Shown: in pieces, positions 51,016 through 59,731 of the stretch
Layout: every line of letters begins with the position of its first letter
How positions within the stretch are numbered: position 1 is the stretch's first letter
Origin: Prevotella sp.
GTDB taxonomy: Bacteria; Bacteroidota; Bacteroidia; Bacteroidales; Bacteroidaceae
Assembly: GCA_021636625.1 (NCBI GenBank)
Contig: JAJWLX010000014.1
Span: 1 to 64,000, forward strand
Reading direction: 5' to 3'
DNA length: 64,000 nucleotides
Translations under genes and position numbers: made by a program
Notes under the pieces: model-generated
What the model saw: the letters and a program-made list of their open reading frames with translations, nothing else
Databases searched by the model: none
What the model was told of the DNA's origin: nothing

Positions 51016-52047
51016 ATGGCAACACCAAAGATTCTCATCATTTACACGGGAGGTACCATCGGCATGGGAAAAGACCCGGTGACAGGCGTGCTGGAACCGC
51101 TCGACTTCAACCATCTCGTCTCCTCCATGCCCGAGTTCAAACTCATCCAGGCAGAAATCGACGTGCGAAAATTCGACCCACCTATCGACTCCAGCGACAT
51201 GGATCCGATGAGATGGGCGGAAATCGTGAGCATGATAGCCAACAACTATAATGACTACGACGGATTCGTGATCCTGCACGGCACGGACACGATGGCATAC
51301 ACCTCTTCTGCCCTGAGCTTCATGCTCGAGAACCTGACCAAACCGGTGATCCTGACCGGTAGCCAGCTGCCTATCGGCGAACTGCGTACCGACGGCAAGG
51401 AGAATCTGATGACAGCCATCGAGATAGCATCGGCAAAGGACGAGAACGGCAGACCGATGGTGCCGGAGGTATGCATCTTCTTCAACGGCAAGCTGATCAG
51501 AGGCAACCGCGCCATCAAGATCAATGCCGAGGGATTCCACGCCTTCGAATCGTTCAACCATCCGCACCTCTGCGATGTGGGCATCAATTTCCAGTATCAC
51601 AAGCACCACATCCTCACTCCGGATTACGACAAGCCGATGATACCCCATCTGAGACTCGACCCGAACGTGATCGTGTTCAGTCTCTTTCCGGGCATCCAGG
51701 ACAACATCGTGCGCCACGTGATGGAATCGCCGGATCTGCGAGGCATCGTGATGCGTACCTTCGGTTCGGGAAACGCCCCTCATGCCCCATGGATCATGCG
51801 ACTGCTGGACGAAGCTGCCCACCGTGGCGTGAACATCGTGAACATCAGCCAGTGCCTGACGGGCAGCGTGGAGATGGAGAGATACGGCGCCGGATTCCAG
51901 TTGAAGACCGCCCACGTGATCAGCGGCCACGACTCTACGGTAGAGGCGATGGTAACGAAGATGATGTATCTGCAAGGCAGATTTGATGACAACCGCAAGG
52001 TAAGGGAGATGCTGAAGCAATCGCTTGCAGGCGAGTTTACGGTATAA
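51016..52047 (+). CDS. ansA: type I L-asparaginase (cytoplasmic)
   Basis: 343 residues from the ATG at 51016. Catalytic threonines in IYTGGTIGM and HGTDTMAYT, plus TGSQLPIGELRTDGKEN, match the AnsA type. It hydrolyses asparagine to aspartate and ammonia. No signal peptide, so cytoplasmic. Terminator 52076-52112. Confidence 0.93.
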   Translation: MATPKILIIYTGGTIGMGKDPVTGVLEPLDFNHLVSSMPEFKLIQAEIDVRKFDPPIDSSDMDPMRWAEIVSMIANNYNDYDGFVILHGTDTMAYTSSALSFMLENLTKPVILTGSQLPIGELRTDGKENLMTAIEIASAKDENGRPMVPEVCIFFNGKLIRGNRAIKINAEGFHAFESFNHPHLCDVGINFQYHKHHILTPDYDKPMIPHLRLDPNVIVFSLFPGIQDNIVRHVMESPDLRGIVMRTFGSGNAPHAPWIMRLLDEAAHRGVNIVNISQCLTGSVEMERYGAGFQLKTAHVISGHDSTVEAMVTKMMYLQGRFDDNRKVREMLKQSLAGEFTV

Positions 52048-52075
52048 GATATGTAAAATTTAATTCTTTTACTCA

Positions 52076-52112
52076 GGAGCACTTACCTCTACGGAAGGTA
52101 GGTGCTCTTTTT
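52076..52112 (+). terminator. asparaginase terminator
   Basis: GAGCACTTACCT pairs with AGGTAGGTGCTC (one G-U), followed by TTTTTC. Confidence 0.85.
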
Positions 52113-52226
52113 CAATCAGTTACGAGAAAAACGCATATTTTTGCAGTAAATATTCGGTTTTAATTAAAAAAGTTTAATTTAGAGAAGTTTTTGGGGCAAA
52201 AAATATCTCCGTACCGATATTTTTCT

Positions 52227-52234
52227 TATCTTTG
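52227..52234 (+). promoter_or_regulatory. promoter of the small amber-split unit
   Basis: TATCTTTG at 52227-52234; the -33 element is weak. About 210 untranslated bases follow, with the perfect palindrome TGCAATCGATTGCA (52278-52291) and the hairpin TGGGCAGCAATGCCCA (about 52366). Confidence 0.55.
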
Positions 52235-52449
52235 TAGTGTAAAAAGTTGCTATTGGGAGCAAGAAAGCAAAATTTGTTGCAATCGATTGCACTTCCCTAG
52301 CCGTAAGAAACAGAAATAAAATACGACTATAAAGATAAAGATAAGGAAAGATGAAATGACTATGAATGGGCAGCAATGCCCACGATAATCTATCTCATTC
52401 GATCAATCAAATAATAAGTTTAATAAATCAACAAAAAACCTTTTAAATT

Positions 52450-52809
52450 ATGCAGAGTAAAGCAAAGAAGTACGGTGAGTATGTAGAGATTACAGCTCCT
52501 GTAGAAAGAACGACATCAGAAGAGTATCCAACTTTATTGGGCGGAGAAATCTGGTACAACTAGAATTCAAGCAAAAAAGTATTATCGGAAAGCCAAACTC
52601 CAGGAAATCTCCCGGAAAAGCTAGAATCCAATAATAGAAAAGAAACAAGAATTTTGGTTCAATCAATCATCTGGTACAGCTATTTTGGCAAGCATGTACA
52701 TCAAGAATCCGTTAAGAGTGAAATCAAGGAAGCGCCAAGATCTATCCCTCGCAGGTTTGTTATCTCGCAGCTAGATAAGTTTCTACGATTTCTAAACCTC
52801 AACTCTTAA
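52450..52809 (+). CDS. 37-residue peptide gene, with in-frame open extension after an amber codon
   Basis: The ATG at 52450 encodes MQSKAKKYGEYVEITAPVER, then TTSEEYPTLLGGEIWYN, and stops at TAG (52561-52563). The same frame then stays open for 81 more codons (NSSKKVLSESQ... to ...DKFLRFLNLNS) and ends at TAA 52809. The promoter at 52227 and the terminator at 52821-52856 frame exactly this span. Options: a 37-residue peptide with a GG site (LLGG before EIWYN), a gene broken by a nonsense change, or read-through. No family recognised. Confidence 0.45.
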
Positions 52810-52820
52810 CAAAACAATAT

Positions 52821-52856
52821 AGGCTCAATCCTCGCTGTACATCGGGGATTGAGCCT
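52821..52856 (+). terminator. terminator of the small amber-split unit
   Basis: AGGCTCAATCC pairs with GGATTGAGCCT, followed by TTATCGTTTTT. Confidence 0.8.
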
Positions 52857-52868
52857 TTATCGTTTTTC

Positions 52869-53046
52869 ACCCACAGAGGCGTAATTTTAAAAAGTCCCAC
52901 AGATTTCACAGATTTACACAGATAATTCTTTAACCCGAAAAAATCTGTGTAAATCTGTGAAATCTGTGGGACTAAAAATATATCCAATCTGTGGGACTAA
53001 AAATATATCCAATCCGTGGGACTAAAAATATATTCAATCTGTGGGA
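52869..53046. repeat. palindromic CACAGATTT element (copy H) with 25-base tandem units
   Basis: Perfect arms 52894-52922 and 52942-52970, then four GTGGGACTAAAAATATATCC-type units of exact 25-base period (starts 52966, 52991, 53016, 53041), the last ending against the DUF4301 stop codon. Confidence 0.93.
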
Positions 53047-54624
53047 CTAGTGCTTGCCGCAGCAGCCACCCTCGCCGTGATGATGCTCGTGCTTGATGCC
53101 GCCCTCTACAGCCTGATGCTGGTCGCGGAGCAGATCGTTCACGGTCTTCACTGGGTTGAATGTACCGAGAGGAACCTCTACGAATACTGTATTCCAGTCG
53201 CTCATCGCACCATTCCAGAGACCTGGCAACTCGAGTGCCTTCAAATCCTTACCATTCTTACTCTTGCTAGAGATGAAACCGGTAGATGGATCTACAAACT
53301 TAGGAAGATCGAAGGCATTGCCCTGGTAATCCTTGGTAGCACAAACGAGGTCAACCGGATTGAAGTGAGTACCCTCGGTAAACATCTTCATATACTCCTC
53401 GTTATTCTTGTCAATCTGAGAGCTCTCCAGAATCTGAAGACTTACGGTACCATCCTGGTTATAAGTAAGGAATGGACCACCACCAGGCTCGCCCACGTTC
53501 TTAACAACACCGCAGACACGCATAGGACGGTTCAACTTCTTACGCAGATAGATAACCAGTTCGGCATCCTCCAGCTCCTTGATATCAGCCTTACGGCAGC
53601 AGAGATCACGCTGAACGAAGCGGATAATCTCCTCCAGCTTCTCATGGTTGTACTGACCAGAATCCAAAACCTTCAGATAATCGAAAGCCTGCTTCTGCAG
53701 AGTAACCAATACACCTGCAATCACCTGCTTCCAGGTAACAGTCTCTGCCTTCAAGCGATCAGGAACCACATTATCGATGTTCTTGATGAATACTACATCT
53801 GCATCAATCTCGTTGAGGTTCTCGATGAGTGCGCCATGACCGCCTGGACGGAACAGCAAAGATCCATCCTCGTTACGGAATGGAGTATTATCCGGATTGG
53901 CAGCGATGGTATCTGTGCTAGGCTTCTGCTCTGAGAATGAGATGTTATACTTGATGCCGTAGCGCTGTGCGTACTTATCTGCCTTCTCGGCTACCATCTG
54001 CTTGAAGAGTTCCAGATGGTCGTGAGAAACGGTGAAGTGAACGTTTGCCTCGCCGTTGCTGCTTGCATAGAGCGCAGCCTCTACCAGGTGCTCCTCCATC
54101 GGAGTGCGAACCTCATCCTCATACTCGTGGAACTGGAGCAATCCCTTAGGCAACTGTCCGTAGTTCAATCCCTCTGGCTTGAGGAGATTAGCCACGACAG
54201 CCTTGTAATCGCCCTTCTTGATGAGGCACATGATACCCTTCTCATTGTTGACATGGCACTTATCGCAGAGCGCCTTACGGAAAGCAAACTTCTTGATATT
54301 CTCGAAGAATTGTTTTTCAAAGTCAGTAGTAGGAACATCGTATGGAGCATCCAGGAACGCAAACATATTCTTGAACATACGGCTAGCCGCACCTGATGCA
54401 GGTACGAACTTCACAATCTTGTGACCCTCAGCCTTGTAGTCGTTCCACGCTTTCTCGTAGTCCTCTACTTCCTGAGCTGTAGGAGCCATGATACCCTTAC
54501 CGATGGCAGCCGCACCCTCGAGCTTGAGGAATGGGAAGCCATTCTTGATTTGTTCCAACTGGTGTTCAATCTGCTGCTCGGAGATGCCGCGAGCAGCGAT
54601 TTGGTTTAGATCTTGCTGATTCAT
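53047..54624 (-). CDS. DUF4301 protein with His/Cys tail
   Basis: 525 residues matching the DUF4301 family of Bacteroidetes. FVPASGAASRMFKNMFAFLD near the start and LLFRPGGHGALIENLN in the middle recall sugar-nucleotide pyrophosphorylases; the real substrate is unknown. The C-terminus is KHEHHHGEGGCCGKH, a likely metal-binding tail. Stop TAG is followed at once by TCCCACAGATTGA. Divergent TATCTTTG box at 54663-54670. Confidence 0.85.
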   Translation of the reverse strand: MNQQDLNQIAARGISEQQIEHQLEQIKNGFPFLKLEGAAAIGKGIMAPTAQEVEDYEKAWNDYKAEGHKIVKFVPASGAASRMFKNMFAFLDAPYDVPTTDFEKQFFENIKKFAFRKALCDKCHVNNEKGIMCLIKKGDYKAVVANLLKPEGLNYGQLPKGLLQFHEYEDEVRTPMEEHLVEAALYASSNGEANVHFTVSHDHLELFKQMVAEKADKYAQRYGIKYNISFSEQKPSTDTIAANPDNTPFRNEDGSLLFRPGGHGALIENLNEIDADVVFIKNIDNVVPDRLKAETVTWKQVIAGVLVTLQKQAFDYLKVLDSGQYNHEKLEEIIRFVQRDLCCRKADIKELEDAELVIYLRKKLNRPMRVCGVVKNVGEPGGGPFLTYNQDGTVSLQILESSQIDKNNEEYMKMFTEGTHFNPVDLVCATKDYQGNAFDLPKFVDPSTGFISSKSKNGKDLKALELPGLWNGAMSDWNTVFVEVPLGTFNPVKTVNDLLRDQHQAVEGGIKHEHHHGEGGCCGKH

Positions 54625-54662
54625 AATACCATATTTATGTTAAATTTACACTATATGTGCTA

Positions 54663-54720
54663 CAAAGATAATAGTTTTTTCTGATAATCAGAAATATTTC
54701 CGCTTTTTTTTGTACCTTTG
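54663..54720. promoter_or_regulatory. divergent promoter pair
   Basis: Minus strand TATCTTTG (54670-54663) serves the DUF4301 gene; plus strand TACCTTTG (54713-54720) serves the small membrane protein-relA unit. Confidence 0.65.
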
Positions 54721-54784
54721 CAATGAAAATTTAACGAAGTACGCGGTTTTTAACGCCGAAACGCCATTGTTTGTCAAATTTAAA

Positions 54785-55024
54785 ATGGAATATTGCGACA
54801 TGGTCAGTAAATTATCAAAGGAGCACGACAGAAGGTCGGGGCTATCACATTACCTCTATGGGGTATCTAACTTGTTCATCAGCGGAACTGGTATAGGCGG
54901 ATTATCTCCAATGATTACCGGTGACGAGATGGGAGTATTTAATTACGTCTGCATCATTGCAGGCTCATTGAGCGCTATAAGCTTTGCTTTATTTGCGAAC
55001 AATGTAATGAAGTATAACGATTAA
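54785..55024 (+). CDS. small two-helix membrane protein
   Basis: 79 residues from the ATG at 54785, 64 bases after the TACCTTTG box. A polar start (MEYCDMVSKLSKEHDRRSGL), a helix around LFISGTGIGGLSPMI and a second, FNYVCIIAGSLSAISFALFA. Family not recognised. First gene of a run ending in relA. Confidence 0.65.
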   Translation: MEYCDMVSKLSKEHDRRSGLSHYLYGVSNLFISGTGIGGLSPMITGDEMGVFNYVCIIAGSLSAISFALFANNVMKYND

Positions 55025-55036
55025 AAACATTATATT

Positions 55037-55141
55037 ATGGAAGGATTTGCTTTAGTAATGTGTATAGGAGCTGTTATTGGTATGAGCTTAGCCATTTGGA
55101 GCTACACCAAATCTGGCAGAAAGTGGATAGACAATTTATAA
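55037..55141 (+). CDS. tiny membrane peptide 1 (34 aa)
   Basis: MEGFALVMCIGAVIGMSLAI, then WSYTKSGRKWIDNL: one helix and a conserved basic tail. 12 bases after the previous gene. Same family as 55145-55249 and 1473-1616. Confidence 0.7.
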   Translation: MEGFALVMCIGAVIGMSLAIWSYTKSGRKWIDNL

Positions 55142-55144
55142 TAT

Positions 55145-55249
55145 ATGGAGTTAATAACAATATTTATGGGGCTGAGTGCCGTAATTAGTGCCAGCTTCGC
55201 CATCTGGCTCAACACCAAATCTGGGCAGAAATGGATAGACGAGTTATAA
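55145..55249 (+). CDS. tiny membrane peptide 2 (34 aa)
   Basis: MELITIFMGLSAVISASFAI, then WLNTKSGQKWIDEL, the same length and plan as the preceding gene. Three bases separate them and 37 bases separate this gene from relA, so all should share one transcript. The tandem pair with diverged helices but a kept tail argues for selection on the tail. Confidence 0.7.
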   Translation: MELITIFMGLSAVISASFAIWLNTKSGQKWIDEL

Positions 55250-55286
55250 CAACTCAACAATATATAATCAACGGGAGGGAACAACT

Positions 55287-57506
55287 ATGAATGAAACAAC
55301 TTTTAAATTCACATCCGAAGAAAAGGAACAGACACTCCAAATCCTGGAGCGCCTGAGAACCGCCGTAGGCGATACATTCAAGCCAGGCGACGAGCAGCAT
55401 CTGCGTGAAGACATACAGCATGCCTTCATCAACCATCAGATTAAGCGCAACGTCTTCGGAATGAATCCAATACTCGCAGCCCTGCAAACCGCAGAAATCG
55501 CAGTAAACGAGATAGGTCTGAAACGAGATGGCATCATCGCCATCCTGATGCAGACCAGCGTTATCGATGGCTATCAGACCATCGAAGAGATACAGAAGAA
55601 ATACGGAGATAGCGTAGCCCACATCATCAGTGGTCTGCTCCGCATCCACGATTTATATAAGCGCAACCCTATCATCGAGAGCGAGAACTTCAGAAATCTG
55701 CTTATCTCATTCTCTGAGGATATGCGCGTCATCCTCATCATGATTGCCGACCGCGTGAACGTGATGCGACAGATTCGTGATACCGAACAGAAAGAGGCAA
55801 AGCATGAAGTAAGCGAAGAGGCAAGCTACCTCTATGCCCCACTCGCCCACAAACTGGGACTCTACAAACTGAAGAGCGAACTGGAAGACCTCAGTCTGAA
55901 GTATCTCGAGCACGATGCCTACTATATGATAAAGGACAAGCTGAACGCCACCAAGGCTTCGCGCGATGCCTATATCGCCCGCTTCATCCAGCCAATCCAG
56001 GAGAAGCTCGATGCTGCCGGTCTGAAATATCACATGAAAGGCCGCACCAAGAGTATCCACTCTATCTGGCAGAAGATGAAGAAGCAGAAGTGCGCCTTCG
56101 AGGGAGTATACGACCTCTTTGCCATCCGTATTATCCTCGATGCACCAAGAGAGAAAGAGTATATGCAGTGCTGGCAGACCTTTGCCCTCATCACCGACAT
56201 GTATCAGCCAAACCCAAAGCGTATGCGCGACTGGCTCAGCGTGCCTAAGAGCAACGGATACGAGAGTCTGCACACCACCGTACTGGGACCGGAGAAGAAA
56301 TGGGTGGAGGTGCAGATCAGAACCGAAAGAATGGACGATATCGCCGAACACGGACTGGCAGCACACTGGCGCTACAAGGGCATCAAGCAGGGAGAAGGAG
56401 GCATTGACGAATGGCTTGCCAACATCCGTGCCGCCCTGGAAAGCAACGACGACCTGCAGCTGATGGACCAGTTTACCACCGACCTGAAGGAAGACGAGGT
56501 TTATGTGTTCACCCCTAAGGGCGACCTGCTGAACTTCCCGAAAGGCGCCACAGTGCTCGACTTCGCCTACTACATCCACTCGCGCATCGGAAACACCTGC
56601 GTGGGCGGAAAGATCAACGGCAAGGCGGTAACCTTCCGACAGGAACTGCACTCGGGCGACCAGGTGGAAATCCTCACCCAGAGCAACCAGAAGCCTAGAA
56701 GAGAATGGCTCAACATCGTGCAGACCTCCAAGGCAAAGGCAAAGATCCGACTCGCCCTGAAGGAAACGCAGAAGAAGGACGGACTCTACGCCAAGGAACT
56801 GCTGGAGCGCCGATTCAAGAACCGCAAGATAGAGATTGACGAGAGCACCATGGCGCGCATCATCAAGAAGATGGGATACAAGGAGAACTCTGATTTCTAC
56901 AAGGATGTAGCAGAAGAGAAACTCGACGTAAACACCGTGGTGGAGAAATACATCGAGGAACGCGACCACGACCTCAACCTCAGCAACACCAACAAGCCTG
57001 CCGAGAGTGCCGAGAACTTCGAGTTCGAGAATCCTACCGAGGAACTCCTGAAGCAGAGCGACGACGTGCTGGTAATAGATGAGCACCTGAAGGGCATCGA
57101 CTTCGAGCTCTCCCACTGCTGCCACCCTATCTACGGCGACCCAATCTTCGGTTTCGTAACCATCAGCAAGGGCATCAAGATCCACCGCATCGACTGTCCG
57201 AACGCCAAGGAGCTGCGCCGCCGCTTCGGTTACCGCATCGTGAAGGCGAAATGGAGCGGAAAGGGTACATCGAAGTATGCCATCACCCTGAGAATCATCG
57301 GAAACGATGATATCGGCATCGTGAGCAACATCACCAACATCATCTCGAAAGAGGATAAGCTCGTGATGAGAGGCATCAACATCTCCTCCAAGGACGGTCT
57401 GTTCTCGGGAAATGTTACCGTGATGATTGATGATGCCGGCAAGACCGATGCACTCATCAAGAAACTGAGTGCCATAAAGGGAGTAAAGCAGGTTACGAGA
57501 ATATAA
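55287..57506 (+). CDS. relA: RelA/SpoT-type (p)ppGpp synthetase with degenerate hydrolase domain
   Basis: 739 residues. Order: HD-like domain, synthetase (GRTKSIHSIWQKMKKQKCAF, YDLFAIRII, NGYESLHTTVLG), TGS (EVYVFTPKGDLLNFPKGATV), zinc-finger-like HCCHPIYGD, and ACT at the C-terminus. The hydrolase site is lost: the HDxxED place reads ILMQTSVIDG (86-95) and the first metal histidine is absent (GMNPILAAL); only the IADRV aspartate remains. Yet the synthetase carries RMRD, nearer the RxKD of bifunctional enzymes than the EFDD of RelA. It is likely a synthesis-only member. Stop TAA abuts TCCCACAGATTGA. Confidence 0.92.
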   Translation: MNETTFKFTSEEKEQTLQILERLRTAVGDTFKPGDEQHLREDIQHAFINHQIKRNVFGMNPILAALQTAEIAVNEIGLKRDGIIAILMQTSVIDGYQTIEEIQKKYGDSVAHIISGLLRIHDLYKRNPIIESENFRNLLISFSEDMRVILIMIADRVNVMRQIRDTEQKEAKHEVSEEASYLYAPLAHKLGLYKLKSELEDLSLKYLEHDAYYMIKDKLNATKASRDAYIARFIQPIQEKLDAAGLKYHMKGRTKSIHSIWQKMKKQKCAFEGVYDLFAIRIILDAPREKEYMQCWQTFALITDMYQPNPKRMRDWLSVPKSNGYESLHTTVLGPEKKWVEVQIRTERMDDIAEHGLAAHWRYKGIKQGEGGIDEWLANIRAALESNDDLQLMDQFTTDLKEDEVYVFTPKGDLLNFPKGATVLDFAYYIHSRIGNTCVGGKINGKAVTFRQELHSGDQVEILTQSNQKPRREWLNIVQTSKAKAKIRLALKETQKKDGLYAKELLERRFKNRKIEIDESTMARIIKKMGYKENSDFYKDVAEEKLDVNTVVEKYIEERDHDLNLSNTNKPAESAENFEFENPTEELLKQSDDVLVIDEHLKGIDFELSHCCHPIYGDPIFGFVTISKGIKIHRIDCPNAKELRRRFGYRIVKAKWSGKGTSKYAITLRIIGNDDIGIVSNITNIISKEDKLVMRGINISSKDGLFSGNVTVMIDDAGKTDALIKKLSAIKGVKQVTRI

Positions 57507-57769
57507 TCCCACAGATTGAATATATTTAGTCCCGCAGATTGAATATATTTAGTCCCACAGATTTCACAGATTTACACAGATTTTTTCTGAGTCTGTCTAT
57601 CATAAAGAAAAGGTTCAATTCCATTGGTTTGGAATTGAACCTTTTTTAATAGATAAATATCTCTTGATTCCTGATATCTGTGTAAATCTGTGAAATCTGT
57701 GGGACTAAAAAATAATCCGTGAGACTAAAAAAAATCCGTGGGACTTAAAATATTCAATCTGCGGGATTA
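57507..57769. repeat. palindromic CACAGATTT element (copy I) with nested terminator
   Basis: It begins at the relA stop with two GATTGAATATATTTAGTCCC units, then perfect 30-base arms (57552-57581 and 57676-57705), and ends at the stop of the TPR gene. Between the arms a perfect bidirectional terminator, AAAGGTTCAATTCC...GGAATTGAACCTTT (57609-57644), is nested. Confidence 0.93.
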
Positions 57770-59731
57770 TCATTTCGTCTTGTTCAACCGCTTGATTACC
57801 GAGTAGGCATCATACAAGCCCAACTCTCCAGCCTTCGAGAGATCCTGGATACCAGCCTGCTTATTGCCACTCTTGGCACGGGCGATACCTCTATTATAAT
57901 ATGCCTCGGCAAGACGGTTGTCTATCTTCAGCGCAATGGTATAATCATCTATCGCCTTGGAAAGCTCATTTCTTCCGGCATGCAGATTACCTCTGTTATA
58001 ATAGATATAAGCATTGCTGCTATTCAGGCGGATGGCATCGCTGAAATCAGCCTCGGCAGAATGGATATTCACCACACCCTTGCCCTGAGCCTTGTTGAAC
58101 TCATCCATCTCAGCCTGGCAGACGGCACGCTGCCAGTAAGCCAGTGCATTCTTATCATCCAGCGAGAGATAATAGGTGAAATCGCTGATGGCTGCCTCGA
58201 AATCGCGCAATACGCTATGAGCGATGGCACGACGCATCAATATCGTCTTCTTCTGCTCGATATCCTTCGCCACACTCAGTTCTGCAGAAAGCTTATCGAT
58301 GAGAGAGAAGATCTTCATAGACCCGTTCTCATCCAACTGCTCCTTGGAACATACGATATAAACCTTGTCCTTCATCTTCTGGTTCAGCGCCTCCACATCC
58401 TTGTCGAAAGCCTGTACCCCACTCACATTCTGAACGTTAGGGAAGTAAGAAAGCTGGAACATCGGCAGATAAGCTGTCTCTACCTGGCGGTTCTGGATTC
58501 TTCCACGATACTCGCTCTTGTAGTTATGCTCATACTTCGGCTCATCATCCACCACAATGGAAGCGAACTTGTTTGGGTCTATCTCCGAACGCTTGCGCAT
58601 CTCCTTCTTGGTCTTCGCACTCCAGCGAGGCTGGATACCGAGATGCTTGTTCATCTGTGCCTTGAAGATACGGAACTCATCCAGCTCAGCCTTCGCCGTC
58701 ATACCCAGTCGGCGATAGCAATGAGCACGGGCGGAAAGACCCGTCCAGAAGTTAGGAAACTGATTGATTACCGTAGTATAATCGCGGATAGCCGCCTTCA
58801 GGTTTCCCGTCTTGTCATGCAGCAGCGCACGGTTGAATATCGCCATGAAGTTCTTCGGCTCCATCTTGATGACGAAGTCGAAATCGGTGATGGCACGGTT
58901 GTCATCACCCAACTGCACACGCATCAAGCCACGGTTGTAGTGAGCGAGGAAGTTGTGCGGATCCAGGTCGATAGCGGCATCATAGTCGCTCATCGCACCT
59001 CGTAAATTGTTGATGTTGATACGAGCCAATGCCCGGTTGATGTAACTGTTTACATTGTTCGGTTTGAAGTGAAGCGACTTGGTGAGCGCCTCATCAGCCA
59101 CCTTCCATTCCTTCCGGGCAAGCGCCATATAGGCACGTGTAATCCAGGCATCACCATCGTATGGATTCAGCTTCAGGCTCTGGTCGAGCCATTTCTCAGC
59201 CTGCACCGTATCCTTCTGATGCAGATACACCTCAGCCTTCAGGGAATAGGCATTCGAATAATCCTTCCATTTGGTGATGACCGTATCAAGTTCCAGCAGC
59301 GCCTTGTCGTAGTTCTTCGCCTCCATCTGGCAGAGCGCACGGTTGAACCAGTAGTTGCGGTTGCGAGGCTCCAGGCGGATGGCAGAATTATAGTCGGCAA
59401 TGGCATCATCATAACGCTGCTGACGGATGCGGCAGATGGCACGCAAGTCGTAGATATCGTTGATATACGGATTGAGGTTAATCGCCTCGGAGGCATCACT
59501 CTCGGCACCCATATAGTCATCGAGATTAAACTTTGCCACACTGCGGTAATACCAAGGCTCATAGAGATAAGGCTTGGCACCGATGGCTAGATTAAAATAC
59601 TTGATAGAAAGAACGAAGTCCTCGTAGAAGAGAGCACTTCTGCCCGCCGTAACGAGGCGGTCAACTCTATATTGCGCTGATGCTGACAAAGCCGCCAGCA
59701 CCAGCACAAAAGTGAAAATAAACTTTTTCAT
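57770..59731 (-). CDS. exported TPR-repeat protein
   Basis: 653 residues. Signal peptide MKKFIFTFVLVLAALSASAQ. At least ten TPR units (for example YLYEPWYYRSVAKFNLDDYM, AIADYNSAIRLEPRNRNYWF, AEAYYNRGIARAKSGNKQAG), broken by a non-TPR middle of about 130 residues with FQLSYFPNVQNVSGVQAF. Such proteins scaffold envelope complexes; the partner is unknown. It overlaps def by 4 bases. Confidence 0.88.
   Translation of the reverse strand: MKKFIFTFVLVLAALSASAQYRVDRLVTAGRSALFYEDFVLSIKYFNLAIGAKPYLYEPWYYRSVAKFNLDDYMGAESDASEAINLNPYINDIYDLRAICRIRQQRYDDAIADYNSAIRLEPRNRNYWFNRALCQMEAKNYDKALLELDTVITKWKDYSNAYSLKAEVYLHQKDTVQAEKWLDQSLKLNPYDGDAWITRAYMALARKEWKVADEALTKSLHFKPNNVNSYINRALARININNLRGAMSDYDAAIDLDPHNFLAHYNRGLMRVQLGDDNRAITDFDFVIKMEPKNFMAIFNRALLHDKTGNLKAAIRDYTTVINQFPNFWTGLSARAHCYRRLGMTAKAELDEFRIFKAQMNKHLGIQPRWSAKTKKEMRKRSEIDPNKFASIVVDDEPKYEHNYKSEYRGRIQNRQVETAYLPMFQLSYFPNVQNVSGVQAFDKDVEALNQKMKDKVYIVCSKEQLDENGSMKIFSLIDKLSAELSVAKDIEQKKTILMRRAIAHSVLRDFEAAISDFTYYLSLDDKNALAYWQRAVCQAEMDEFNKAQGKGVVNIHSAEADFSDAIRLNSSNAYIYYNRGNLHAGRNELSKAIDDYTIALKIDNRLAEAYYNRGIARAKSGNKQAGIQDLSKAGELGLYDAYSVIKRLNKTK

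Noticed and set aside
55707..57512. 601-codon open frame opposite relA
   Set aside because: Shadow of the real gene, for the same reasons.
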